Positions 35,122-43,651 of a DNA stretch of 64,000 nucleotides are shown here, one piece after another. The notes below the pieces were generated by a model. The model had not been told where the DNA came from. It saw only the letters and a list, made by a program, of their open reading frames with translations, and searched no databases. Source of the stretch: Sphingomonas sp. TREG-RG-20F-R18-01 (GTDB lineage Bacteria; Pseudomonadota; Alphaproteobacteria; Sphingomonadales; Sphingomonadaceae). The DNA lies in the NCBI RefSeq assembly GCF_022662475.1, contig NZ_JAKNQQ010000002.1:62001-126000 (forward strand), read 5' to 3'. Numbering within the stretch: the first letter of the stretch is position 1; the number at the start of each line of letters is the position of its first letter. Made by a program: the position numbers and the translations under genes.

Positions 35122-36189
35122 ATGGACGAAACCGCGCCCACCGTCCCCGAGACCGAATTTCCGGCGCAGGCCCCGGGCCACGCACAGCCTGAACCGATTG
35201 TCGAAGCGCCAAAGGCGCGACCCGGGCCGGCCTTTGCGCCCCCGCCCTATGCGCCCCCGCCCCCCATCGTGGCCCGGCGTGGCATGGGGTGGCGCACGGG
35301 CGTCGCGCTCGGGCTGATCGCCTTTCTGATCGGCGTCGCCGCGGCGGCGCTGATCATCCCGCGCTTCGGCAAGACCCTTGATGGCAAACAGGTTGCGACG
35401 ATGACGCTGCCCGTTTCGAACGGACAGCCGCCGGTGGTCATCCTGCCCGGCAAGGTGGGCGCGCCCGCCCCGGCAATCGACCTCGCAGCCCTCACCAACC
35501 GCGAAGTGGAACTCGCCGACAAGCTCGAGGACCTCGAGGCGCGGGAAGCGGGGATCGACCGCAATGCGCAGCAATCCGCCGCCTATGCGACACGGAGCGA
35601 AGGCCTGATGGTCGCGTTCGCGGCACGGCGTGCACTGGATCGCGGGCTCAACCTCGGGTTCCTGGAACAGCAATTGCGCAATCGGTTCGGCACGACGCAG
35701 GGCGTGGCGGTTGCCACGATTACCCAGGCGGCACGCAACCCTGTCACGCTCGAGGATCTGCGGGCCGCGCTCGACGGGGTCGCGCCCGAACTCGTCACCG
35801 GCATTGCGAGCAGCGGGTGGCTGCAGAGCCTTGGTCGTGAATTCCGCAATCTCATCGTACTGCGCAAGGCGGGAACGCAGTCGCCACTCCCGGTCGACCG
35901 TGTCGCGCGGGCGCAACGGCTGCTGGAGGCCGGACAGGTCGAGGCCGCCCTGGCCGAAGTGTCGCGGACACCGGGGGCCAGCCGGGCAACCCGCTGGACC
36001 GATGCGGCCCGCCGCTACATCAACGCGCGTCATGCGCTCGACGCGATCGAAAGTGCGGCGATCCTCAGCCCAGGGGTCGATCCGCAGCCGAATGCCGTGC
36101 CGACACCCTCGCCTGCCCCGCCGGCGGCGACCGATCCCGTTCCGAACGACCAGCGCCCGACCGCCGCCGCACCGCAAACCGCGATTTGA
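35122..36189 (+). CDS. Mic60/mitofilin-like inner membrane protein (COG4223)
   Basis: A 355-residue protein. Residues 1-52 are a Pro-rich cytoplasmic tail, then one transmembrane helix at about 58-80 (GVALGLIAFLIGVAAAALII). A coiled-coil segment around 113-150 (REVELADKLEDLEAREAG) follows, then a helical C-terminal domain with EQQLRNRFG and a late LEAGQVEAALAEVS helix. The C-terminus is again Pro/Ala-rich. This layout and its position directly after hemC-hemD match the alphaproteobacterial Mic60 homologue, which shapes intracytoplasmic or inner membrane in relatives. The role here is inferred from family and synteny. Confidence 0.75.
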   Translation: MDETAPTVPETEFPAQAPGHAQPEPIVEAPKARPGPAFAPPPYAPPPPIVARRGMGWRTGVALGLIAFLIGVAAAALIIPRFGKTLDGKQVATMTLPVSNGQPPVVILPGKVGAPAPAIDLAALTNREVELADKLEDLEAREAGIDRNAQQSAAYATRSEGLMVAFAARRALDRGLNLGFLEQQLRNRFGTTQGVAVATITQAARNPVTLEDLRAALDGVAPELVTGIASSGWLQSLGREFRNLIVLRKAGTQSPLPVDRVARAQRLLEAGQVEAALAEVSRTPGASRATRWTDAARRYINARHALDAIESAAILSPGVDPQPNAVPTPSPAPPAATDPVPNDQRPTAAAPQTAI

Positions 36190-36325
36190 CGCGACGCGAA
36201 CACACAACGGGCTGACGCCCTGCAAGCCAGATTCGCAGCCCGTCGGGTCTATGGCAGATCCAGGCGACGCCTCGGATCGCCTGGCGCGCGAGTCCGTTAG
36301 GGGCGTGGGGCCGGCACGCCGGTTC

Positions 36326-37123
36326 TTACCCCGAAACCCGCTCGATCAGCGCCATCGCCCCGTGCGGAGCGCGCACTTTCGCGCCGTTGATGAAGAAGAC
36401 GAACGTGTCGCGCGGGGTTACGGGTGCCGGATCGGCGACATACGGCAAATCCTCCGGCGCGCCGCCAGCCGCCCAGGCGCGCGCAGCTTCCGCCCATCGG
36501 TCGAGCGCCGGCGGGGCGTATCCGGCGGGTTCGTCCTCGACCGCGGCTTCAAGCCGGGCATAGACGAAAGTGCCGCTGACATCCGCGATCGCGGGATAAT
36601 CGGTCGAATCCGCATAGACGATCGCCACCCCCGCCGCGCGCGCCAAAGCGACGAATTCCGGAACCAGAAAGCTTTCGTGCCGGACCTGGACCGCATGGCG
36701 CAGTGCAATGCCATCCTGGCTGGCCGGCAGCAGTTTCAGAAACGCGCCGAAATCCTCCGGGTCGAAACGCTTGGTGACCATGAACTGCCACAGGATCGGT
36801 CCGAGCCGGTCGCCGAGCTCGACAATCCCCTGACTCGTAAAGCGCGCAATGGATTCACCGGCCTCGGCCAAGATCTTGCGATTGGTGCAATAGCGCGATG
36901 CCTTGAGCGCGAAAACGAAGCCGTCGGGCACCGCCTTGGCCCAAGCCGCGAAGGTCGCGGGCTTCTGCGAGGAATAATAGGTTCCGTTGACCTCGATCGC
37001 GGTCAGTTTCGAGGCGGCATAGTCCAGCTCGCGCTTTTGTGGCCATTTGTCCGGGAAGAACGTCCCGCGCCACGGCTCATAGGTCCAGCCGCCAATGCCG
37101 ATTCGGATATCGCTGTTGTTCAT
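36326..37123 (-). CDS. DUF72 domain protein (YecE-like)
   Basis: A 265-residue TIM-barrel-like protein of the DUF72/YecE family. Motifs: RIGIGGWTYEPWRGTFFP at the N-terminus, KLTAIEVNGTYYS, FALKASRYCTNRKIL, GPILWQFMVTKRF and AVQVRHESFL, with a C-terminal DTFVFFINGAKVRAP (the usual YFNN-type end). Molecular function is not established for the family. The ATG at 37123 gives the normal start; the frame stays open for more than 1.4 kb upstream only because of base composition. It ends 137 bp from the Mic60-like gene. Confidence 0.88.
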   Translation of the reverse strand: MNNSDIRIGIGGWTYEPWRGTFFPDKWPQKRELDYAASKLTAIEVNGTYYSSQKPATFAAWAKAVPDGFVFALKASRYCTNRKILAEAGESIARFTSQGIVELGDRLGPILWQFMVTKRFDPEDFGAFLKLLPASQDGIALRHAVQVRHESFLVPEFVALARAAGVAIVYADSTDYPAIADVSGTFVYARLEAAVEDEPAGYAPPALDRWAEAARAWAAGGAPEDLPYVADPAPVTPRDTFVFFINGAKVRAPHGAMALIERVSG

Positions 37124-37273
37124 GGTCGTCACGCTAGCCGACGCATGGCGCGGACGAAACCTCACACCGGACGTCGCTTGTCCAGGACGCTGGACCCCCG
37201 CTTCACTATTGGTTGCCGTACAGCGCGTTACCGTTAAAGGAGCACGCTCTGACGGAATGCCAAGGATAGCGGA

Positions 37274-38545
37274 ATGCTCGCACACAAGCGCGTCGTGGTG
37301 ATCGGGCTCGGCTATGTCGGGCTGCCGCTCGCCGTGGCGCTCGCCAAGTCGACCGAAGCCTGGGGCCTGGATGTCGACACCGGGCGGATCGCCGAACTGC
37401 AGCGCGGGCATGACCGAACCGGCGAGATCGACGCCGACCGCCTTGCCGTGTCGAGCCTGCGGTTGACGACCGATCCCGCAGCCTGCCCCGGCGCCGATTT
37501 CTACATCGTCACCGTCCCGACCCCGGTCGATGCCGACAACCGCCCCGATCTGTCGATCGTCATGGCGGCGACGCGCACCGTGGCGAAGATGCTGGTCGCG
37601 GGTCGCCGCTCGATCGTGGTGTATGAAAGCACGGTCTATCCCGGCGTCACCGAGGAGATGTGCGGGCCCGAGCTGGAGCGGATCAGCGGGCTCGTCTGCG
37701 GGACCGATTTCTTCCTCGGCTATTCGCCCGAGCGGATCAACCCGGGCGACCGCGAGCATACCGTCGACCGCATCACCAAGGTGGTGTCGGGCCAGACCCC
37801 CGAAGTGCTCGACGCGGTCGCCGACCTCTACGGCCAGGTGACGACCGGGGGCGTGTTCCGCGCCGCCTCGATCAAGGCGGCCGAGGCGGCCAAGGTGATC
37901 GAGAATGCGCAGCGTGACATCAACATCGCCTTCGTCAACGAAATTACCCAGATCTTCGCCAGAATGGACCTGTCGGTGTGGGACGTGCTCGCGGCGGCCG
38001 GGACCAAGTGGAACTTCCTCAAGTTCGAGCCCGGGATGGTCGGTGGGCACTGCATCGGGGTCGATCCTTATTATCTCGCGCACCGCGCGACCGAACTCGG
38101 CCTGGACCCGCGCATCATCCTCGCCGGGCGCGACATGAACGACGGGATGGCGGACTGGGTCGCGAACGAAGTGCATGCATGGCATGGCGCAGCGGCAGGG
38201 CGCGTGCTCGTACTCGGGCTGGCGTTCAAGCAGGACGTGCCGGACCTGCGCAATTCCAAGGTCGCCGATCTGGTCGCGGCGTTCCGCGGGCTCGGCCATG
38301 CAGTCGACGTCCATGACCCGCTCGTCTCGGCCGAGGAAGCGCGCCACGAATACGACCTCGACCTGGTCGAGACCCCGGCCGGGCCCTATGACCTGGTCGT
38401 GCTGGCGGTGCCGCACCGCGAGCTGGTCGAAGGGTTCGCGCAGTTCGCAGGGCTTCTTGGCAATACGGGTGGGATCGTCGATCTCAAGAACGTCCTGGCC
38501 GCCAAGGGTCAGCTTCCGCGCGACGCCAAAATCTGGACGATGTAA
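37274..38545 (+). CDS. Nucleotide-sugar (UDP-HexNAc/UDP-hexose) 6-dehydrogenase, TviB/WbpA-like
   Basis: NAD-dependent four-electron oxidation of a UDP-sugar to the uronate; 423 residues. N-terminal Rossmann motif VVVIGLGYVGLPLAVAL, then the ESTVYPGVTEE and GYSPERINPGD segments and the catalytic Cys260 in GGHCIGVDPYYL. The C-terminal domain carries GLAFKQDVPDLRNSKV. These features resemble the TviB/WbpA subfamily (UDP-GlcNAc/GalNAc dehydrogenases) more than Ugd. It opens the + strand polysaccharide locus; AAGGA lies 7 nt before the ATG. Confidence 0.88.
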   Translation: MLAHKRVVVIGLGYVGLPLAVALAKSTEAWGLDVDTGRIAELQRGHDRTGEIDADRLAVSSLRLTTDPAACPGADFYIVTVPTPVDADNRPDLSIVMAATRTVAKMLVAGRRSIVVYESTVYPGVTEEMCGPELERISGLVCGTDFFLGYSPERINPGDREHTVDRITKVVSGQTPEVLDAVADLYGQVTTGGVFRAASIKAAEAAKVIENAQRDINIAFVNEITQIFARMDLSVWDVLAAAGTKWNFLKFEPGMVGGHCIGVDPYYLAHRATELGLDPRIILAGRDMNDGMADWVANEVHAWHGAAAGRVLVLGLAFKQDVPDLRNSKVADLVAAFRGLGHAVDVHDPLVSAEEARHEYDLDLVETPAGPYDLVVLAVPHRELVEGFAQFAGLLGNTGGIVDLKNVLAAKGQLPRDAKIWTM

Positions 38546-38607
38546 ACCACCGGAACACATGGTAATGACAGCGATCTCCGCCCCGTTCCGTATCGCTTGA
38601 GGTTGGC

Positions 38608-39396
38608 TTGTTCCAGAAACTGTTCCGCCGTGTCTCCGCCAATATCGCCGCCGCCCGTGACTTTTCGGGTCCCGATGGACAGCGTGTCTATGCCGTTGGC
38701 GATATTCACGGGCGACTGGACCTGCTCGACTCGCTGCTCGGCCAGATCGAGGACGATATTGCGGACCGGCCCGCTCAGACCATCGGGCTGGTGTTTCTTG
38801 GCGACCTGATCGATCGCGGCCCCGATTCCGCCGGAGTCATCGCACGGCTCTCCTCGCTCCACGCCTTCCCTGCCAAGGCGCTGTTCCTGCTCGGCAACCA
38901 CGAGGAAATCCTCTTGCGCGTGCTCGCCGGCGAACCCGGCCTGGCGTATGACTGGCTCGGCTTCGGCGGGGATGCCTGCGCCGAAAGCTATGGCGTCCCG
39001 GCTGCGGGACTGCAGGCGATGAGCGAGGAACGGATCGCCGAGGTGCTGACCGCCGCAATTCCCCCGGCGCACGTCGACTTCCTCAAGAGTTTTGGCGATA
39101 CCTTCCGGTTCGGCGACTATCTCTTCGTCCACGCCGGGATCCGCCCGGGCATTCCGGTCGAGGCACAGCAACCGCAGGACCTGCGCTGGATCCGCGCGCC
39201 GTTCCTGAGCGATACGCACGACCATGGCTTTGTCGTTGTCCACGGCCATACGATCAGCGATGGCGTCGAGCGGCGGGCGAATCGAATCGGAATCGATACC
39301 GGCGCGTATCGGACCGGGGTTTTGACCGCGCTCGTCGTGGAGGGAAGCGACATCCGCTTTCTGGCAACCGGCAGCGCGTCTGTCGGTTGCGAGTGA
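38608..39396 (+). CDS. Metallophosphoesterase (ApaH/PrpA-type serine/threonine phosphatase-like)
   Basis: A 262-residue calcineurin-like phosphoesterase. Metal-binding motifs: GDIHGRLDLL at 31-40, FLGDLIDRGPDS, LLGNHE, and late HAGIRPG and VVHGHT, all intact. It starts at TTG 38608 (MFQKLFRRVS). Placed between the sugar dehydrogenase and the Wza-type gene, it may dephosphorylate a protein such as the Wzc-type kinase encoded 0.8 kb downstream, although a nucleotide substrate is equally possible from sequence. Confidence 0.85.
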   Translation: MFQKLFRRVSANIAAARDFSGPDGQRVYAVGDIHGRLDLLDSLLGQIEDDIADRPAQTIGLVFLGDLIDRGPDSAGVIARLSSLHAFPAKALFLLGNHEEILLRVLAGEPGLAYDWLGFGGDACAESYGVPAAGLQAMSEERIAEVLTAAIPPAHVDFLKSFGDTFRFGDYLFVHAGIRPGIPVEAQQPQDLRWIRAPFLSDTHDHGFVVVHGHTISDGVERRANRIGIDTGAYRTGVLTALVVEGSDIRFLATGSASVGCE

Positions 39397-39461
39397 CGGC
39401 CCTTGACTATAGAGTCGCGGACTGCATCAGCAGGGATGCGTTTTTGATGCAGGATAAAATT

Positions 39462-40157
39462 ATGATGCGGAACAGGTCGATGTACCGAGCGATGGTGATC
39501 GGTCTGGCAGTCCTGCTGGCCGCTTGTGCCAGCGGCCGTGGCGGCAACGTGCCGTATAACGTCAGCAATTTTGGCGCGCCCGACGCGCCAAAGCTCGCGA
39601 CGGTCGACGACAGTTACAAGCTGGCGCCGCTCGACACGGTGACGGTCGCGGTGTTCCAGGCGCAGGATCTCAGCCGCGATTACGCGGTCGACCAGAGCGG
39701 GCGCATCACCATGCCGCTGGTCGGGCGGATCGACGCGGTCGGGCTCAGCACGACCGAGCTCGGCAAGACGATCGAGCAGAAGCTCGGCGAGAAATACATG
39801 CGCAACCCCAACGTCACCGTGTCGCTGAAGGAAACTTCCAGCCGCGTCACGGTCGACGGCTCGGTGCGCCAGCCTGGCGTCTTCCCGGCGATCGGGTCGC
39901 TGTCGCTGCTGCAGGCGATCGCACTCGCGCGCGGCACCGACGAACTCGCCAACCCGCACCGCGTCGCGATCTTCCGCGTCATCGACGGCAAGAAGATGGC
40001 GGCGGCGTTCGACCTGACCAGCATCCGCCGCGGCACGACGCAGGATCCGGCGGTGTACGCCGGGGATACGATCATCGTCGACGGCTCCGGCGTCAAGAAG
40101 GCGCAGCGCACCCTGCTCCAGTCCTTGCCGCTTGCTTCCATCTTCATGGCGCTTTGA
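39462..40157 (+). CDS. Polysaccharide export lipoprotein (Wza/GumB family)
   Basis: A 231-residue outer-membrane export component. The lipoprotein signal MMRNRSMYRAMVIGLAVLLA ends in LAAC with Cys22 as lipid site. A poly_export (PES) domain follows (YKLAPLDTVTVAVFQAQDL, then ITMPLVGRIDAVGLSTTEL), and one SLBB-like segment with VDGSVRQPGVFPAIG. It lacks the C-terminal helix of E. coli Wza, making it the short GumB-like form. The ATG at 39462 has AGGA 8 nt upstream; the frame is also open from 39387, overlapping the phosphoesterase gene. The Wzc-type gene follows after 37 bp. Confidence 0.92.
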   Translation: MMRNRSMYRAMVIGLAVLLAACASGRGGNVPYNVSNFGAPDAPKLATVDDSYKLAPLDTVTVAVFQAQDLSRDYAVDQSGRITMPLVGRIDAVGLSTTELGKTIEQKLGEKYMRNPNVTVSLKETSSRVTVDGSVRQPGVFPAIGSLSLLQAIALARGTDELANPHRVAIFRVIDGKKMAAAFDLTSIRRGTTQDPAVYAGDTIIVDGSGVKKAQRTLLQSLPLASIFMAL

Positions 40158-40194
40158 CGCTGCGGTCATAGAGCCGACATAGGGTTACTTTCAC

Positions 40195-42438
40195 ATGGCA
40201 AGCATCGGGGCCCCAGGTCCTACCAATCTGGCGGTCAATCCGGAGAAGGGCCGCGAACTCGCGCCCGTGCCGCTCGGGGGTGGCTATGGCAGCTACGGCA
40301 CCGCGCGTGGCGGTCCGGAGCTGTCGCTCGGGCTGTTGTGGCGGATTGCGGTCGAATGGCGCTGGCTGATCCTGGCCGCGATCGGCACCTGCATCGCCGC
40401 CGCGGTGCTGATCACGCTGCTCACGCCGCTGAAATATCAATCCACCGCGACGATCGAACTCAATCCGCCGGAAGTCGAGGTGATGACCGACCAGAGCGGC
40501 AAGGGGGCGCGGCAGGGCAGCGGCGCAGGTGACGTCAACTTCACCGGCACCCAGCTCAACCTGCTGAAGAGCCAGGCCCTCGCCGAGCGCGTGGCGCAGG
40601 ACCTCAACCTTGCGAGCGACCCTGCCGTCGTCGGTGAAGGGACCGATCGCGCGACCAATACCAAGATCGCGGCGGGCGTGGTGCAATCGGGCACGAAGGT
40701 TCGCCTGCTGCCGCAAAGCGATATCGTCAGCATCTCGTTCGTCGCCCGCAGCCCGCAGCTCGCGGCGAAGGTCGTCAACGGGATCACCGACGCCTATATC
40801 GCGACCAATCTCGAACGCCGCTATCAGGCGTCGTCCTACGCGCGTGACTTCCTGCAGCGGCAGATCGCCACCACACGGCGGGACCTCGAACGCTCCGAAC
40901 GGGCGATCGTCGCTTATGCGCAGCAGCAAAATCTGATCAGCACGACCGGCGGTCCCGGTGAGGGCGCCAGCGACACCAACTCGCTGACCGGAAGCACGCT
41001 GGTTTCGCTGAACAATGCGCTCGCTACCACGCAGGCACGCCGCATCGCGGCAGAGCAGCGCTATCGGGAAGCCGTCGCCGGCGGCGCGTCGACCGAAGGG
41101 AGTGCCAATGCCGCCCCCCTTCGTGGACAGATCGCCACGCTCAATGCGCAATATCAACAGAAGCTGCAGACCTTCCGGCCGGATTACCCGGAAATGGTCG
41201 CGCTGCGCGCGCAGATCGATGCGCTCAAGGCCGCCGTCGTCAGCGAGACGCGCACCACCAATGCCGATCGTGCCGGCTCGCTCCGCCAGGACTATCAGGC
41301 TGCGCGGGCCGAAGAGGATCGCCTGCGCGCGCAGGTCGCGGGGCTGAGCCATTCGGTGCTCGACCAGCGCGGGCGCCGCATCCGCTACAACATCCTGCAG
41401 CGCGACGTGGATACCAATCGCACGCTGTATGACGCGCTGTTGCAGCGCTACAAGGAGATCGGCGTCGCTGGCGGGATCGGAACCGCGGTCGCCTCGGTCG
41501 TCGACCGGGGCGTCATTCCAGGCGGCGCGTTCTCGCCCAATCTCTATCTCAATCTCGCGATTGGCGCGGCGCTTGGCCTCGTGCTGGGCATGCTCGCCGC
41601 GATCGTGCTCGAGTTCGTCAACGACACGATCAAGATCCCCGACGACGTCCGCAACAAGCTGCAGCTTCCGTTCCTGGGGGGCATTCCCGTCACCAAGGGC
41701 GCCAAGCCGGTCGACGACCTCAAGGATCCGCTGTCGCCGCTGACGGAAGCGTATCTGTCGACCGCGTCGGCGCTCCAGTTCGTCTCGGAGGGCGGTGTGC
41801 CCAAGACGCTGCTGGTCAGCAGCACGCGCCCCGCCGAGGGCAAGTCGACATCGGCCTGGGCGCTGGCACAGAGCTTCACGCGGCTCGGCAAGCGCGTTCT
41901 GATGATCGACGCGGACATGCGCCGCCCGGCCTTCGTGACCGGGCGCGAAAATGTCGGCCTGTCGCATCTTCTGACCGACTCGAGCTCGCTCAGCGACCAT
42001 GTGCTCCAGTCCGACGTCGAGAATCTGTGGATGATGCCTGCCGGCACGATCCCGCCGAGCCCGCCCGAACTGATCGCCTCGCCGCGCTTCGCCGCTCTGC
42101 TCGCCGATGCGGCCGCAACCTTCGACATCGTCGTGATCGACGGTCCGCCGGTACTCGGGCTGGCCGACGCGCCGCTGCTGTCGTCGCTGGTCCAGGCGAC
42201 GCTGATGGTGATCGAGGCAGGACGCACCCGCACCCGCGCGGCGAGTGAGGCGCAGAACCGCCTGCGCACCGCCGGTGCGCACATGGTCGGCGCGATCCTC
42301 ACGCGCTACCAGCCGCAGGCGTCCTATGGTTACGGCTATGGCTATGGCTACGGCCAGGAAAAGAGCCAGTATCGCTATGTCGCGGACGACAACAACAAGA
42401 AGCGCCGGATCATGCTGAGCGTCCAGAATGACGACTGA
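40195..42438 (+). CDS. Wzc/GumC-type polysaccharide co-polymerase with bacterial tyrosine kinase domain
   Basis: A 747-residue inner-membrane protein controlling chain length and export. An N-terminal Wzz segment begins near residue 45, with TM1 at about 60-80, and a long periplasmic coiled-coil region contains RPDYPEMVALRAQ. TM2 lies at about 450-475, followed by the cytoplasmic BY-kinase with Walker A PAEGKSTSAWAL, Walker A' RVLMIDADMRRP and Walker B FDIVVIDGPPVLG. The C-terminal tail carries Tyr711, 713, 715, 717 and 719 as alternating Tyr-Gly, plus Tyr726 and 728, the expected autophosphorylation cluster. It pairs with the preceding Wza-type lipoprotein. Confidence 0.94.
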   Translation: MASIGAPGPTNLAVNPEKGRELAPVPLGGGYGSYGTARGGPELSLGLLWRIAVEWRWLILAAIGTCIAAAVLITLLTPLKYQSTATIELNPPEVEVMTDQSGKGARQGSGAGDVNFTGTQLNLLKSQALAERVAQDLNLASDPAVVGEGTDRATNTKIAAGVVQSGTKVRLLPQSDIVSISFVARSPQLAAKVVNGITDAYIATNLERRYQASSYARDFLQRQIATTRRDLERSERAIVAYAQQQNLISTTGGPGEGASDTNSLTGSTLVSLNNALATTQARRIAAEQRYREAVAGGASTEGSANAAPLRGQIATLNAQYQQKLQTFRPDYPEMVALRAQIDALKAAVVSETRTTNADRAGSLRQDYQAARAEEDRLRAQVAGLSHSVLDQRGRRIRYNILQRDVDTNRTLYDALLQRYKEIGVAGGIGTAVASVVDRGVIPGGAFSPNLYLNLAIGAALGLVLGMLAAIVLEFVNDTIKIPDDVRNKLQLPFLGGIPVTKGAKPVDDLKDPLSPLTEAYLSTASALQFVSEGGVPKTLLVSSTRPAEGKSTSAWALAQSFTRLGKRVLMIDADMRRPAFVTGRENVGLSHLLTDSSSLSDHVLQSDVENLWMMPAGTIPPSPPELIASPRFAALLADAAATFDIVVIDGPPVLGLADAPLLSSLVQATLMVIEAGRTRTRAASEAQNRLRTAGAHMVGAILTRYQPQASYGYGYGYGYGQEKSQYRYVADDNNKKRRIMLSVQNDD

Positions 42439-43651
42439 GCGTACGAACCGCGTCCGGGGGATCGCCTCCGCGGTGCTGCTCGCGGGCGCGGGGCTGTGGG
42501 TGGCCGGGCTGTGCCTGCGCACCGCCGCCGTGCGGATTCTCCCCCCCGAAACGCCGGTCGTGCGCCAGCTCGCGCCGCACAACCCGGACCTCGTGCTCCA
42601 GCGCGCGACGCTGGCGCTGGTCAAGCAGCGCGGCATCCTCGATGCGAAGACGCTCGCCGCGGTGCGCCGCGCCGCGCTGGCTGCGCCGCTGGACGCGCGG
42701 CCCTATCTGATCCTCGGCCATCAGCAATTGCTGGATGGGCAACCGCAACGCGCGGTCGCGACGCTCGAGGCGGGGCAGCGGCTCGATCCGCGGCAGCGCG
42801 TGATCCACCTGCTGCTGCTCGACCGTTATCTGCGGACCGGGCAGTTCGACAAGGCCGCGACCCAGTTCGCTGTGTCCGCGCGGCTGGTCGGGTCGGCGGG
42901 GGAACAGATCGCCGCCGCGATGGCGCAGATGAGCCTCGCTCCCGCTACCCATGACGCGGTGCGCCAGACGCTCAGAACCGATCCCGGGCTCGAACGCGGG
43001 GTGCTGGTGGCGATGGCACGGTCCAAGACCGACCCGTCGACGATCTTCGGTCTCGCCAGCCCGGCCGCGCTGCGCGATGCCGGGACGTCCGACAGCTGGG
43101 GTCCCGCGCTGATCGCACGGCTCGCGCAGCAGGATCGCTATGCCGACGCGAGAGCGGTGTGGCAGCGCGTCTATCGCCTGTCCCCGGCGCAGGCCGCGAC
43201 GCCGGTCTTCGACCCGGCTTTCCAGAAGCTTCCAGGATCGGCACCGTTCAACTGGACGCTCGCGAGCGGTACGCTCGGCGCGGCCGACGTGCAGAACCGC
43301 GCGCTCAACATCGACTATTACGGGCGCGACAGCGGCGAGCTGGCGAGCCAGCTGCTCGTGCTGCGCCCCGGATCCTATCAGTTCGGCGTCACGCTCGAGG
43401 GCAGCAAGACCGCGGCCGGATCGTCGCTGGCGTGGACGCTGCAATGCGCGACCGGCGGCAAGGCGCAGCTGCTCAAGCTGGTGCTCGCCGGGACCGGCAC
43501 CCCGCACCGTGCCGCCGCGCGCTTCACGGTCCCTGCCAATTGCCCCGCGCAGCGGCTGGCGCTGATCGGCGAGGCGGGTGAATTCCCCGTCCCGATCAAC
43601 GCGACGCTGCGCGATCTCGACCTGCACGCGACGTCGGAAAGCACCTCATGA
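42428..43651 (+). CDS. Hypothetical TPR-like protein of the polysaccharide locus
   Basis: A 407-residue protein I do not recognise by name. One N-terminal membrane segment (about 9-28, GIASAVLLAGAGLWVAGL), then helix pairs resembling tetratricopeptide repeats (RPYLILGHQQLLDGQPQRAV; RVIHLLLLDRYLRTGQFDKA), suggesting a periplasmic scaffold. The last 130 residues look beta-rich (FNWTLASGTLG, YQFGVTLEGSK, LAWTLQCATGG) like a carbohydrate-binding or jelly-roll module. It overlaps the Wzc-type gene by 11 bp and the next gene by 4 bp, so it is firmly part of this operon and probably acts with Wzc and the polymerase/ligase. Confidence 0.75.
   Translation: MTTERTNRVRGIASAVLLAGAGLWVAGLCLRTAAVRILPPETPVVRQLAPHNPDLVLQRATLALVKQRGILDAKTLAAVRRAALAAPLDARPYLILGHQQLLDGQPQRAVATLEAGQRLDPRQRVIHLLLLDRYLRTGQFDKAATQFAVSARLVGSAGEQIAAAMAQMSLAPATHDAVRQTLRTDPGLERGVLVAMARSKTDPSTIFGLASPAALRDAGTSDSWGPALIARLAQQDRYADARAVWQRVYRLSPAQAATPVFDPAFQKLPGSAPFNWTLASGTLGAADVQNRALNIDYYGRDSGELASQLLVLRPGSYQFGVTLEGSKTAAGSSLAWTLQCATGGKAQLLKLVLAGTGTPHRAAARFTVPANCPAQRLALIGEAGEFPVPINATLRDLDLHATSESTS

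Noticed and set aside
36190-36325. Possible tRNA or terminator between the Mic60-like gene and the DUF72 gene
   Set aside because: No cloverleaf could be folded and no stem with a T-run was found.
36326-38560. A 744-codon minus frame covering the DUF72 gene and the opposite strand of the sugar dehydrogenase
   Set aside because: The upstream 480 codons are the antisense of a strongly supported gene; a high-GC artefact.
40144-42636. An 830-codon minus frame opposite the Wzc-type gene
   Set aside because: No protein-like motifs; the plus strand encodes an intact kinase.
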